This document shows positions 43,797 through 53,372 of a stretch of 64,000 nucleotides of DNA, one piece after another. The position numbers and the translations under genes were made by a program. Origin of the DNA: Clostridium sp. CAG:793 (GTDB lineage: Bacteria; Bacillota; Clostridia; TANB77; CAG-508). The notes under the pieces are model-generated. The model ran no database searches, was not told the origin of the DNA, and was given only the letters and a program-made list of their open reading frames with translations. Position 1 is the first letter of the stretch, and each line of letters begins with the position of its first letter. The stretch lies in NCBI GenBank assembly GCA_000433915.1, contig HF993636.1, forward strand, positions 5,480 through 69,479, given 5' to 3'.

Positions 43797-44922
43797 TAAA
43801 CACTCCACTTAAATACATTTTTTCTAAATTTTGTGCCTCTCTTGGCTTACTATCTGACACTCTGTTTAATACACTACCTTTTCCGTCTATAAAGTCAACT
43901 GTATAAATTTGATCAGGTCTTAGCAAATTGTTTGTAAGTAAATTTGTAGAGTGTGATACCAATAAAAGCTGTGCATCTTTTGAATTTTCCATAAAATATT
44001 TGATTATTTTTTCTTCAAGCGTATTGTGAAATCCACTACTGAATTCATCAATTACTGCCATTCCACCATTTCTCATAGTTTCAAATACAATTGGAATAGT
44101 GTTTATTAAAGTTTGATTTCCTTCTGATTCCATAGTTATTGGTAAAGCAAAATTCATATTTTTTCTTTCTACTATTATATCTTTCTGTCCATTTTCAAAA
44201 TTAAATTTTAATCTTCCATTATCATAATTATTAGTATATGTAACTGTTTGTGAATTTCCTATTTGTTTTAAAAATTGATTAAATTTATCAGTACCATTTT
44301 TGTCAAAATAATCTCTATACGTTATAATCGATGAGTTTCCAGCTGATTTATATATTCTCTTATTTGGCTGATCAATATATATTGATTTTTCAAGAAATTC
44401 AAACCATTTTCTGAGAGTAGCATCATCTACAAATTTTGTGTCAAAATAAACTTTTCTAATTGCACTTTGATTTCTTTGAAGATTTTCAATTGATGTTTTA
44501 TTGCCATTTGGGCTAGTATATTCTGCATATTCTTTTAATCTATTTAGTCTTTCAACATTGTCTATATATATTTTTTCTTTGTATATTCCTTCATCATTGC
44601 CTTCTATTAAATATGAAATATTTTCATTATTTATAAGGAATTCATAGGTTAATTGCATATTTCCTTTTCGTTCTTTAAATAAGCATACATAGTCTATTGG
44701 TCTTAAATTTACTTGCCAAACAAGTAAACTTAATAAAAGTCTTATTGAATGCAATACTGTTGATTTTCCTGTTGCATTTCCTCCAACAATAAGTGCACCC
44801 TTTAAAATATCATTTTGATCTTTATTTGTTTCATTTAATATTTCATATCCTGTTGCATTTAAGTCTAATTCTGCTTTCTCCATATATGATTTAAAATTTT
44901 TCATTATTATCTTTTTTAACAT
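43774..44922 (-). CDS. AAA15/21-type (SMC/ABC-like) ATPase, partner of the TOPRIM protein
   Basis: A 382-aa ATPase with the start KKIIMKNFKSYMEKAELDL, Walker A GGNATGKSTVL (about 47-57), an ABC-type Walker B/D-loop MAVIDEFSSGFHNTLEEKII, and the H-loop LLLVSHSTNLL. The core is interrupted by a mostly helical insertion, as in OLD/RloA/AriA ATPases. ATG at 44920-44922 with AAGGAG 7 bases before it. It has its own promoter and overlaps the downstream TOPRIM gene. Together they form a stand-alone two-gene cassette between cell-surface genes, which suggests a defence module. Confidence 0.75.
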   Translation of the reverse strand: MLKKIIMKNFKSYMEKAELDLNATGYEILNETNKDQNDILKGALIVGGNATGKSTVLHSIRLLLSLLVWQVNLRPIDYVCLFKERKGNMQLTYEFLINNENISYLIEGNDEGIYKEKIYIDNVERLNRLKEYAEYTSPNGNKTSIENLQRNQSAIRKVYFDTKFVDDATLRKWFEFLEKSIYIDQPNKRIYKSAGNSSIITYRDYFDKNGTDKFNQFLKQIGNSQTVTYTNNYDNGRLKFNFENGQKDIIVERKNMNFALPITMESEGNQTLINTIPIVFETMRNGGMAVIDEFSSGFHNTLEEKIIKYFMENSKDAQLLLVSHSTNLLTNNLLRPDQIYTVDFIDGKGSVLNRVSDSKPREAQNLEKMYLSGVFNGLPNIK

Positions 44923-44943
44923 CTTCATTCTCCTTATGCTTTT

Positions 44944-44972
44944 ATTGTAGCATATATTTTTATGCAATGCAA
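44944..44972 (-). promoter_or_regulatory. Promoter of the ATPase-TOPRIM cassette
   Basis: TTGCAT (44967-44972), 17-base spacer, TACAAT (44944-44949) on the minus strand, about 20 bases from the ATG. Confidence 0.65.
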
Positions 44973-45027
44973 TTTTTTTACACTATTTATTATTATATTG
45001 TATGTTTTTTACTCACTTTTATACTAA

Positions 45028-45064
45028 AAAAGCTACATTGAAAGTATTTTTCAATATAGCTTTT
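45028..45064 (-). terminator. Terminator at the end of the exopolysaccharide locus
   Basis: A 16-position stem with one mismatch (45028-45043 with 45049-45064, arm AAAAGCTACATTGAAA), 4 bases after the GH10 stop. A-runs and T-runs flank both arms. Confidence 0.8.
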
Positions 45065-45067
45065 ATT

Positions 45068-48000
45068 TTATTGTAAAATTATTTTTCTCATTTTTGCTAA
45101 ATCGTTTATGCTTACATCATTTCTCTGACTTAAAATTGCTCCTACTTTTTCTACTGGTGTAAACGTTTCTAATCCAATTAAATATCTTCTTACTTTTACT
45201 AAATCTGTTCCTGTTACTTTACCATCTCCATTAATATCTCCTTTTACAATTAAATAATATTTTTTATTATTTATCTGTATTTCGCATCCTGCCGATATAT
45301 AATCATTTTCATTTATTTCTTGATTATTCTTTGTTATTGTATATTTCATATTAATGTTATTTTTCAAGTTCTTTAAAGTTGTTACATTATATATTGGAAT
45401 ATAATTTATTTTTTGATTGTTTTCATTATATGTATCATATATGATGAAGTTTGTAATTGTTACATTTCCAGCTTTGTCCTTTGCCGTTAAGTTATACATT
45501 CCTGGTGTTGTTATAGTTTGTCCAACTTGATATTCTAGCTTTAAATTTCCATCTAATTTAAGTTCTACATTTTGTAAATTATCATCTGATATTTGTGGAG
45601 TTACGCTGTTATTTAATTGTTCTACATTATCTATCTTTGGGGCAGTCTTATCTATATTTTTTACAGAGATATTGTATGTATATTCATAGCCTCTAATGTT
45701 TATTGTAATCGTTTTTGTTCCATTTTCTTTAAATATATATGGTGCATTTTGTTCATTATTTGCAATTATTGCTTTATCAGTTGGTAAGTTTATTGTAACA
45801 TATACATCTTGATTTGTAAGAGTATTTGCATCTACATTGTATGTAATAGTTACATTATTTGAATCTTCGTCTGCTGCTTTTCTTATATCGTTATCTATAA
45901 TTAGATTAATAATTTCACAAGTTTTTAATATTCTTTGTTTATTTAAATAATTATCTGATACATTATCTGTGTTTATTGATGTATTGTATATTTCTCTTGT
46001 CGTATTTATTAAATCTGTTACTTTGCTTAAATCAATATCTGTATTATTATTATATTTATCAATAACTCCATTAAGTTTTTCTTTTACTGTTGAATTTTCA
46101 ATGATGTCTTCTGTTACATAATATTTGTACAATTCTTTATAGGCGTCTGATATTGCAAGTATGTCTGTTATGCATTTGTTCAATTCTGATGCATCTATTG
46201 TAACTTGATTATTTATATATTTAGTAGTTATATCATTTGCTATATTAATTTGTTGTTCATATAATTTTTCTATTCTATCATTATTATTATTGTTTATATC
46301 ATTATTAAGATTTTCAATGCTATTTAAAATATCTTGATACTTTTTGTCATCTATTATATTGTAATCTTTTTTTAATTTCTTGTTCTTTTTAGTTAAATTA
46401 TCTGTAACTATCTTTATACTATTTTCAATGCTTTCTACAACATTTATTTCATAGTAAGTCTCTTTATTTTCATATTTGATTGTTAACTTTTTCTTTCCTA
46501 TATTGTTACTATCAAATCCATCTATCTGAATATTTTCATCGTTTAGTTCAATATCTTTTGTTGTATTGTCATCATAATATACTCTTAGTATTCCTCCGCT
46601 TAAATCTAGATTGTCATTTCTGTAAAAAGTTGATTTGTTTGGTTCTTTAACTATTTCAATTTTATTTATACTACTCTTAATTATAATGTTTATATTATCA
46701 GAATTATTTGAGTTTATTGTTTGTTGTACTGTTTTTATCTTTCCATTTTCTAGCTTAACAGTTATGTCATATTCACCATCGTATACTCTTGTTGTATATT
46801 TACTATTTTCAATATTATTCACTTCTTCTGAATAGTTTAACCATTGTTCAACAAGTTCTTCATAATACTGCCTTTCTTCATTGCAGAAATGGTTCATGTT
46901 ATATACCCACATAGTAAATTCACTTACGTTTAAATTACTATATGACATTATAGCAAAGTCTCTTAAATATCGTGCCTTTGTTATTTTCTCTTCTTTTGTA
47001 TAATTATTAAGTTTACTATTCGTATAATTATCATATTCTGAAATTATTATATCTTTAATTCCCGTTTCATTAACTATTTCATTAATTTGGTTAAAATAGC
47101 TTTGTGGACTCATACTATATTTATTATTTATATGGCATTGAATTCCAAATGCATCAATTGTATTTTTTAGCTTTTTAATAACCTCTTTTATTTCTTCATA
47201 TTGTCTACTGTTATTATAGCCTTTTACTTTTTCATCGTTTAAAATTAATTTTGCATTTGGATTAATCTCTCTTGTCTTATTGAAACAATTTACTATGAAA
47301 TTATAATATTCCTTATTATCATTAAATCTTACATTATATTTTGTATCATCTGTAAGGAAATTATCGTCATCAAGAAGATGTCTATCATATAAATAATATT
47401 TAAAAAATTGAAGGTTTGTTATTTCGTTTACGACGTCCCATTCTTGTACATTAGGATACCTACTTACTTCTTCTTGTATATGAGCATATACAATGTTTTC
47501 AAATTCCTGTTTTAGGTTGTTCAATAGATTATTAGTCTCTTCTTCTGTTATTTCTTTTTCATTGTACTTATTATAAATATACTCAAATGTAATTTTTTCC
47601 TTATCTTCACTTTTTACTAATTCTTTAAGTTTACTACTATATATATAATCCCACCATAGAGTATGTGCTTTCAATGTGTAATTATTATCAGAAGCATACT
47701 TATATAATTTATCTGCTGTATTATATCCATACTGTTCCGTTACTTTCCATTTATATGAATTTTCACTTAGTATCATATTAAAATACTTTTTACTGATACT
47801 TTCTGTGTTCATTTGATTTATTGCTGTACCAAATAAAAATTTGTTATTTTTCATTTTTATGCTTAAGTTTTTTATGTTTAATTTTTCTCCATTTTGATTG
47901 TACACATTTATTTCTATATTTTCTTTTCTATATTTTTCAATTCTTTTCAGAGCTTCTTCTCTCCATAAAGATCCATTAGATTCTCCCCAGTAGTCTTCAT

Positions 48001-48559
48001 TTAGTGATTTATCATCACATTCTGTATATATAACTACTTTATGATTGTCTCTGTTTTTGTCTAAAGCTTCTGAAGTATATGTAAGTTGTGAATTATTGAA
48101 TATATCTTTTCCATCAACTTTAACATCTACTTTTGGTAAGTTTGATATTAGATATATCGGAATATATTTTTTTCCATCAAATTCTTCTATTTCAACTTCA
48201 ACACTATTATTGACTTCATATTCATTTATTTTTAATTTATTAGGAAATATTATTATGTTTTTGTTTATATCTATCGTAAAAGTACAATCATTATAGTTCA
48301 AGGTTTGGTTTGTATTTTCAATATAATTATCGCCCATTAATACGGTAAAAATTTCATTCATAGGAATAAAAATTGTATTATATTTTATGATATACTGAAT
48401 GTCAGGATGTTCAATCCTTTTATTAGTTCTATTAACAACTGAGATTGGTATTTCATATGATTTTTCTTCTCTTATTTTTAGTACACACATAAGAATAACT
48501 GTAATAACAATTAAGAAAATTATAAAAATTTTTAGTTTGTTTCTTTGGTTTCTAATCAC
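45068..48559 (-). CDS. Membrane-anchored/secreted GH10-like glycoside hydrolase with Big_3 and dockerin-like domains
   Basis: A 1163-aa protein. It has an N-terminal helix (IFIIFLIVITVILMCVL), a copper-amine-oxidase-N-like region (about 40-160), and a GH10 barrel (about 230-600). The GH10 features are KAHTLWWDY, acid/base E379 in WDVVNEI, FGIQCHINN, and nucleophile E508 in IISEYDNY. A Big_3 Ig-like domain follows (LDLSGGILRVYYDDNTT), then an asparagine-rich helical segment, another beta domain and a C-terminal dockerin-like pair. The first dockerin repeat is good (DINGDGKVTGTDLVKVRRYL) and the second is degenerate. Last gene of the polysaccharide locus, 2 bases after wzx. GH10 enzymes are usually xylanases; here it may trim the cell's own polysaccharide. 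Confidence 0.8.
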   Translation of the reverse strand: MIRNQRNKLKIFIIFLIVITVILMCVLKIREEKSYEIPISVVNRTNKRIEHPDIQYIIKYNTIFIPMNEIFTVLMGDNYIENTNQTLNYNDCTFTIDINKNIIIFPNKLKINEYEVNNSVEVEIEEFDGKKYIPIYLISNLPKVDVKVDGKDIFNNSQLTYTSEALDKNRDNHKVVIYTECDDKSLNEDYWGESNGSLWREEALKRIEKYRKENIEINVYNQNGEKLNIKNLSIKMKNNKFLFGTAINQMNTESISKKYFNMILSENSYKWKVTEQYGYNTADKLYKYASDNNYTLKAHTLWWDYIYSSKLKELVKSEDKEKITFEYIYNKYNEKEITEEETNNLLNNLKQEFENIVYAHIQEEVSRYPNVQEWDVVNEITNLQFFKYYLYDRHLLDDDNFLTDDTKYNVRFNDNKEYYNFIVNCFNKTREINPNAKLILNDEKVKGYNNSRQYEEIKEVIKKLKNTIDAFGIQCHINNKYSMSPQSYFNQINEIVNETGIKDIIISEYDNYTNSKLNNYTKEEKITKARYLRDFAIMSYSNLNVSEFTMWVYNMNHFCNEERQYYEELVEQWLNYSEEVNNIENSKYTTRVYDGEYDITVKLENGKIKTVQQTINSNNSDNINIIIKSSINKIEIVKEPNKSTFYRNDNLDLSGGILRVYYDDNTTKDIELNDENIQIDGFDSNNIGKKKLTIKYENKETYYEINVVESIENSIKIVTDNLTKKNKKLKKDYNIIDDKKYQDILNSIENLNNDINNNNNDRIEKLYEQQINIANDITTKYINNQVTIDASELNKCITDILAISDAYKELYKYYVTEDIIENSTVKEKLNGVIDKYNNNTDIDLSKVTDLINTTREIYNTSINTDNVSDNYLNKQRILKTCEIINLIIDNDIRKAADEDSNNVTITYNVDANTLTNQDVYVTINLPTDKAIIANNEQNAPYIFKENGTKTITINIRGYEYTYNISVKNIDKTAPKIDNVEQLNNSVTPQISDDNLQNVELKLDGNLKLEYQVGQTITTPGMYNLTAKDKAGNVTITNFIIYDTYNENNQKINYIPIYNVTTLKNLKNNINMKYTITKNNQEINENDYISAGCEIQINNKKYYLIVKGDINGDGKVTGTDLVKVRRYLIGLETFTPVEKVGAILSQRNDVSINDLAKMRKIILQ

Positions 48560-48561
48560 TT

Positions 48562-49977
48562 CTACTCCTTTATACTTTTTTTCTTTATTAAATTTATAAT
48601 ATATTTATAATTTAATATAAAGTATATCATGCATCCTATTATTACTTGTAAAATTATAATAAAAAACTTGTTTATCTTTAAATATTGTATTATATATATA
48701 ATTGCGAACATAATCAATGATTTTATTAAATATTTAAAACTTTTTTTCATATACTCTTTAATCGGTAATTCTTTTCTTACGTTCATTGTTTGAATAAACA
48801 TAACTGAAAATTCTGCCATAACAGTTGTAATGCAAGCACCTACTGAAGTTAACTTAGGTATCATTAATATATTAAATATTAAATTTACAATCGCTCCTAC
48901 AATAACAGATCCTATGTATTCCTTATCTTTTTCTTTTGGAATTAAATATTGTGTTCTTATTACATTTGCCCATGATGTAAAAATAATTGTAAATGATAAT
49001 ATTGCTATTAGTGTTCCTGTTTTATAGAATTCTTCTCCAAAATACCATGGAGCGAAACTTTTAGATACTGCAATTAGACCAAACGTGATTGGAAGTGCAA
49101 GGAACATTATAAATTCCATTGATTTATCAATATAAACTTTAAATCTATCGTTTTCTCCATTAGCAATCATATTTGACATTCTTGGAAGCATTACTGTTCC
49201 TAATGCACTTATAATTGCCGCTGGAATACTAATAATTTTTTCAGCATTTTCATAGAATCCTACTTCTGTTTTAGTACTCATTATTCCTAGCATTATTTTG
49301 TCCATCTTTTTGTATAAACTTATTGCTATAACTGGTATAAACAAAATTATACATGGTTTTAAATGTTCTAATATTTCGCTTAAACTCACTTTTGTTTTTT
49401 CTACTTTTTTTATTACAAATGGCCATAATACAATATTAGATATTAAATTGCTCACTGAAAGTATGATTGTATATATGTATAGATCATCTCTTTTTCTCAC
49501 AAATATAAACATTGATATAAAGGACAAAATCTTTATAATTGTGTTTCTCGTAACAGTAATCTTAAATTCTTCTAATCCGAAGAAAAACCAATTTATATCA
49601 AAAAAACTTCCTAATATAAATCCCAATTGTAATATATACATTATTTTATCTTCTTTTGCAATGAATGCAATAAAAACTATATAGGCGATCAACACTATTG
49701 TTGTTATAATAAATTCCATAATGTACAAACTCCAAAATTTCTTTGACATTTTGTGTTTGTCATCACGGTTTTGAGCAATTAATCGATTTCCATAATTATT
49801 TATTCCTAGCATTGCAAACATTACAAAATATGAGACTATTGAATATGTATATGAATAAGTTCCTAATCCTTCAGCTCCTATAACTCTTGAAATATATGGT
49901 GCTGAAATTAATGGCAATATTAGTATAAATATTTGATATACTATGTTATATAAGAAGTTCTTTTTTATATTGTTCAT
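48562..49977 (-). CDS. Polysaccharide flippase (Wzx/MATE-like)
   Basis: A 471-aa multi-pass membrane protein of the MOP superfamily with about 12-14 helices. The start NFLYNIVYQIFILILPLISAPYISRVIG is the typical Wzx opening (two adjoining motifs). It moves undecaprenyl-linked repeat units to the outer face. ATG at 49975-49977, preceded by GAAAGGAAAGAAG; it overlaps the wzy stop as ATGA, which shows coupling to the second reading frame of wzy. Confidence 0.9.
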   Translation of the reverse strand: MNNIKKNFLYNIVYQIFILILPLISAPYISRVIGAEGLGTYSYTYSIVSYFVMFAMLGINNYGNRLIAQNRDDKHKMSKKFWSLYIMEFIITTIVLIAYIVFIAFIAKEDKIMYILQLGFILGSFFDINWFFFGLEEFKITVTRNTIIKILSFISMFIFVRKRDDLYIYTIILSVSNLISNIVLWPFVIKKVEKTKVSLSEILEHLKPCIILFIPVIAISLYKKMDKIMLGIMSTKTEVGFYENAEKIISIPAAIISALGTVMLPRMSNMIANGENDRFKVYIDKSMEFIMFLALPITFGLIAVSKSFAPWYFGEEFYKTGTLIAILSFTIIFTSWANVIRTQYLIPKEKDKEYIGSVIVGAIVNLIFNILMIPKLTSVGACITTVMAEFSVMFIQTMNVRKELPIKEYMKKSFKYLIKSLIMFAIIYIIQYLKINKFFIIILQVIIGCMIYFILNYKYIINLIKKKSIKE

Positions 49978-51111
49978 TCTTCTTTCCTTTCTCCGTATAG
50001 CAGTTCTGCAAAATAAAGCCAAAATATATTATATGCTATTTTTATAATTCCACTCTCTAATAGTCCAAAAATTAAAAATACTAACATACAAGCTACAATC
50101 ATATATTCTTTATTTTTCCATGCTTTTTTAAAAAATATATTTAAATATATTCCCATCATTGTAAAAGCAATTATTCCATATCTTAGCAAAATCAATGCAT
50201 ATGCATTATCAAGTATCCATGGTTTTATTCCAGTCTCGCTGCTTAATTTTGTTCCTATTATTTCGATTTTATTTCCAAACAAGTTTATTGGATACTTTTC
50301 AAAAAATTTTGCTATAAAGTTTATTCTTCCTGTAAATGTCTCATTGAGTTTTATCATTAGCGAATTTCCATTTGCATATAAAGAACCACTAATGAACGAT
50401 AGTATTGCACAAATAAAGAACATATTTGGTATTATTTTTCCTATTTTAATTTTATCAAGATTAATATTTTTTATTATTATTGATATAATTAATATTAGTA
50501 TGATTGAAAGTTGTGGAGTTCTACTATCTGCGTAATATCCAACCAGAAACGATAAAACGCCTATTAAAGTAATGTCAAAAATATTTAGCTTTTTTTCTCT
50601 TAAATATAAATATTCTGCTGATATTGATAGTATAAATGCTCCAAATACATTAGGATGCGAAAATCCCATTGAACTGCGTATAGTGCCGGTCATCTCTATA
50701 TTTTAAGAAAACATTAGTCATTCCTAAATTATATGCAATGATAACAATTAGCATAAGAATAGACTTTAATTTTATATCATACTTCACAATTTTTTTAAAT
50801 TCAATTCCGTAACTTGCTAATACTAATAGCACTAATTTAATTAAAACTATCTCTCCTGATTTTATGTAACTTATTGTAGCTATTAAAAGAGTAAAAATCA
50901 TAATTAGCAAAGTCTTTTTCTTATACTTTGTTGACTGTACTATAAATTTAATTAGCATGATGATTATTGCTAAGTTACTCATTATTTTTAATGGAGCTTT
51001 CAAAACAGTTATTTGTCCAAGCATTGTGCTTGTTAAAGTCATTGTGTATATCAGCATATATAAGATTTCATTGAATGATATTTTCTCTAATTTTATTTTT
51101 TTTATTAACAT
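49974..51111 (-). CDS. Polysaccharide polymerase Wzy, split by a +1 frame change at CGG
   Basis: Read straight, the sequence gives a 153-aa N-terminal piece (ending at 50650) and an overlapping C-terminal frame (starting inside the first). They join if one base is skipped after CGG (CGGC at 50685-50688). The joined protein reads FLKYRDDR-TIRSSMGFSHPN and has 378 aa. The (R-x-S-x-GF-x-HPN) motif and about 10 helices are typical of O-antigen/EPS polymerases. The restored stop overlaps the wzx start (ATGA). It could be a pseudogene, a sequence error or a recoded site; see findings. Confidence 0.8.
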
Positions 51112-52163
51112 TTTTTTAATATCCTATTTTTTATTTTCTTTAATTTCGTTCTAAATATTAAATAGTTAAATAGCCTTTTATATTCATTGTTTTTTATGCA
51201 ATTAAATTTAATTTTTTCATCAAAATTTAATTGTTTCTGTTTTGCATTTATTGTGTCTATCATTTCATTAAAGTCTTCTTTTTTTTCACATTCTTCTATT
51301 TTCTTAGTTAACTTTTCTTTACTATATCCAAACTTTAATGCATCTTCTATTTGTAAAATCACATGAAAAAATGTTGCTTTCTGCATTTCATAAAATAATT
51401 TATCTGTAAAGTATCCATTTTCTTTCATATCGTTTTTTAATATGCTAAAGACCTGTAATATTGCATCAATTCTTAAAAATACTTTATTTTTCGACTGAAT
51501 TGTACTATTTTCATTGCAGAAATAGTTATAGCAACAGTCATTGATTTGATATATACTATTTAATCTTTGTATTAGTCTAATGTAAAATAATTTATCCTGC
51601 ATCATTCTTACATTAGGTATAAACATAATATTATTATCTTTTATAATTTCAGATTTTATAATCAATAGCCATAAATATGATTTTATTTCACCTCTAATGA
51701 ATTTGGGCAATATCTCATTAATAATTTCTTCTTTTAATATTCTTCTATTTGCAGGTAAATTGTTTTTTTCATTTTTAAAAGTTGTACCATTTGGATATAC
51801 TCTTTTATAATTACTTCTTACTGCGTCAACATTTTCTTTTTTTATTGTGTTTATCATTATTTCACACATATTTTCATCCATATAGTCGTCGCTATCTAGA
51901 AACATTATATATTGTCCAGTAGACCTGTTTATTGCGTTATTTCTCGCAATAGACACTCCCTGGTTTTGTTGTTCAATAAAAATTATTCTGTTATCACATT
52001 CTGCTTTTTCTTTTATAATCTTACTTGAATTATCAGTTGATCCATCGTCAACACATATAACTTCAATATTTTTATATGTTTGTCTCATAGCTGATTCTAA
52101 ACATCTTCCTATAAATCTTTCTGAATTATAAACAGGTATTATTATAGATATTTTATTTTCCAT
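51105..52163 (-). CDS. Glycosyltransferase family 2
   Basis: A 352-aa GT-A enzyme. Motifs: ISIIIPVYNSERFIGRCLES at the N-terminus, VICVDDGSTDNS, and the metal-binding MFLDSDDYM. A C-terminal helical part of about 150 residues follows. It transfers a nucleotide-activated sugar onto the lipid-linked repeat unit. It overlaps the upstream gene by 11 bases and wzy by 7 bases, so it belongs to a tightly packed operon. Confidence 0.9.
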   Translation of the reverse strand: MENKISIIIPVYNSERFIGRCLESAMRQTYKNIEVICVDDGSTDNSSKIIKEKAECDNRIIFIEQQNQGVSIARNNAINRSTGQYIMFLDSDDYMDENMCEIMINTIKKENVDAVRSNYKRVYPNGTTFKNEKNNLPANRRILKEEIINEILPKFIRGEIKSYLWLLIIKSEIIKDNNIMFIPNVRMMQDKLFYIRLIQRLNSIYQINDCCYNYFCNENSTIQSKNKVFLRIDAILQVFSILKNDMKENGYFTDKLFYEMQKATFFHVILQIEDALKFGYSKEKLTKKIEECEKKEDFNEMIDTINAKQKQLNFDEKIKFNCIKNNEYKRLFNYLIFRTKLKKIKNRILKKC

Positions 52164-53370
52164 TTTCCTCCTTCTTGATGCACATTTTAATCTTTTTTAC
52201 ATATCCAATTATATTAAGTTTATACAATATTGCTTTGCTTTTTTCTAATAAATAGTCTTTGTATGTTACTTTTAAAAATTTCTTCATTACATCTTCATAA
52301 TTTTTTTCATTTAATTCTCTATAAAATTCTTTTCTGTTCTTATTTGGTATCTTACAATTTTCAACCATTTTTCCATCAAGTTTTATCATTTTATCTATAT
52401 CATCGACTTCATACTTGGTTACCCCTTTAAGTTCGTTCATTAATTCCAATCCTTTTTTTGAATTAACAAATACATTTGTATATCCCTTATTATCATCTTT
52501 TAAATTTGGAACTAATTTATTTATATTCCAAGAATCAAATATAGTAAAATCTGAGCAGTGAGTTCTACTTTTAAACGCACAATCATAACATGATGGTCTT
52601 GAACATATTCCTTCATAAAATCCTTTTAGCATATAGTCAATTCTTGCACTGCCATAATATTCTTTATTATTTTCAAATACCAATTTCATTGTTGCACTAT
52701 GATATCCATAAGTTTTATTTCTGAAGCGTGCTTCTTTTAGTTTTGACTTATATTTTTTTTCTTGGTACTCTATATATTTTTTCCATAATTCTGGACTAGG
52801 TGTACCATGGCAAACAACATCAACTGTAATAAGGTTTTCATAGTTCTTTACTAAAAAACTTTTTAGCCCTGCTATTTGACATGGGGTTCCAGAAAAAAGC
52901 ACTAATTTACCCTCCATAATGCTTTCTTTTGCTTGCTTAAAAGTATCATTTATATCACTTTGAACATATTTTGATCCAACAAGTTCTTTTATTTTTGCCT
53001 TGTCAAGTATCTTCTTATGTATTACTTTAAAATTATTATCATATCCTACTCCAAATACTACGCCATTGTTATTTAGAACATATTCTGCTATTGGTGTAAA
53101 GAATCCTCCCGAAGTACTTTCTTTTAGTGTTCCTTTATCATTAACTCTAAAAATATATGCTTTAGGGCTTATTTCACTCTTCTTATATTTTTCATTATTC
53201 AATACAGGACAAACTTTTTCGCATAATCCACATTGTATACATTTTTTTGTATCTACATTTGGATATAAAAAACCCTCTTCATCAGCTTTCATTTCGATTG
53301 CATCAACAGGACATGCGTTTTTACATGCACTACATCCACAGCATCTTTTCTTTTCAGTTATTTTTATCAT
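52153..53370 (-). CDS. Ferredoxin / F420-hydrogenase beta-subunit-like protein
   Basis: A 405-aa protein with two N-terminal 4Fe-4S motifs (CCGCSACKNACP and CIQCGLCEKVCP), then the FrhB-like domain with SGTPCQIAGLKSFL, CHGTPSPELWKKY and CYDCAFKSRTHCSDFTI. Such proteins are often encoded beside polysaccharide pyruvyltransferases in EPS loci, as here (2-base gap). A redox role in sugar modification is suspected, but the reaction is not established. Confidence 0.85.
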   Translation of the reverse strand: MIKITEKKRCCGCSACKNACPVDAIEMKADEEGFLYPNVDTKKCIQCGLCEKVCPVLNNEKYKKSEISPKAYIFRVNDKGTLKESTSGGFFTPIAEYVLNNNGVVFGVGYDNNFKVIHKKILDKAKIKELVGSKYVQSDINDTFKQAKESIMEGKLVLFSGTPCQIAGLKSFLVKNYENLITVDVVCHGTPSPELWKKYIEYQEKKYKSKLKEARFRNKTYGYHSATMKLVFENNKEYYGSARIDYMLKGFYEGICSRPSCYDCAFKSRTHCSDFTIFDSWNINKLVPNLKDDNKGYTNVFVNSKKGLELMNELKGVTKYEVDDIDKMIKLDGKMVENCKIPNKNRKEFYRELNEKNYEDVMKKFLKVTYKDYLLEKSKAILYKLNIIGYVKKIKMCIKKEENGK

Positions 53371-53372
53371 TT

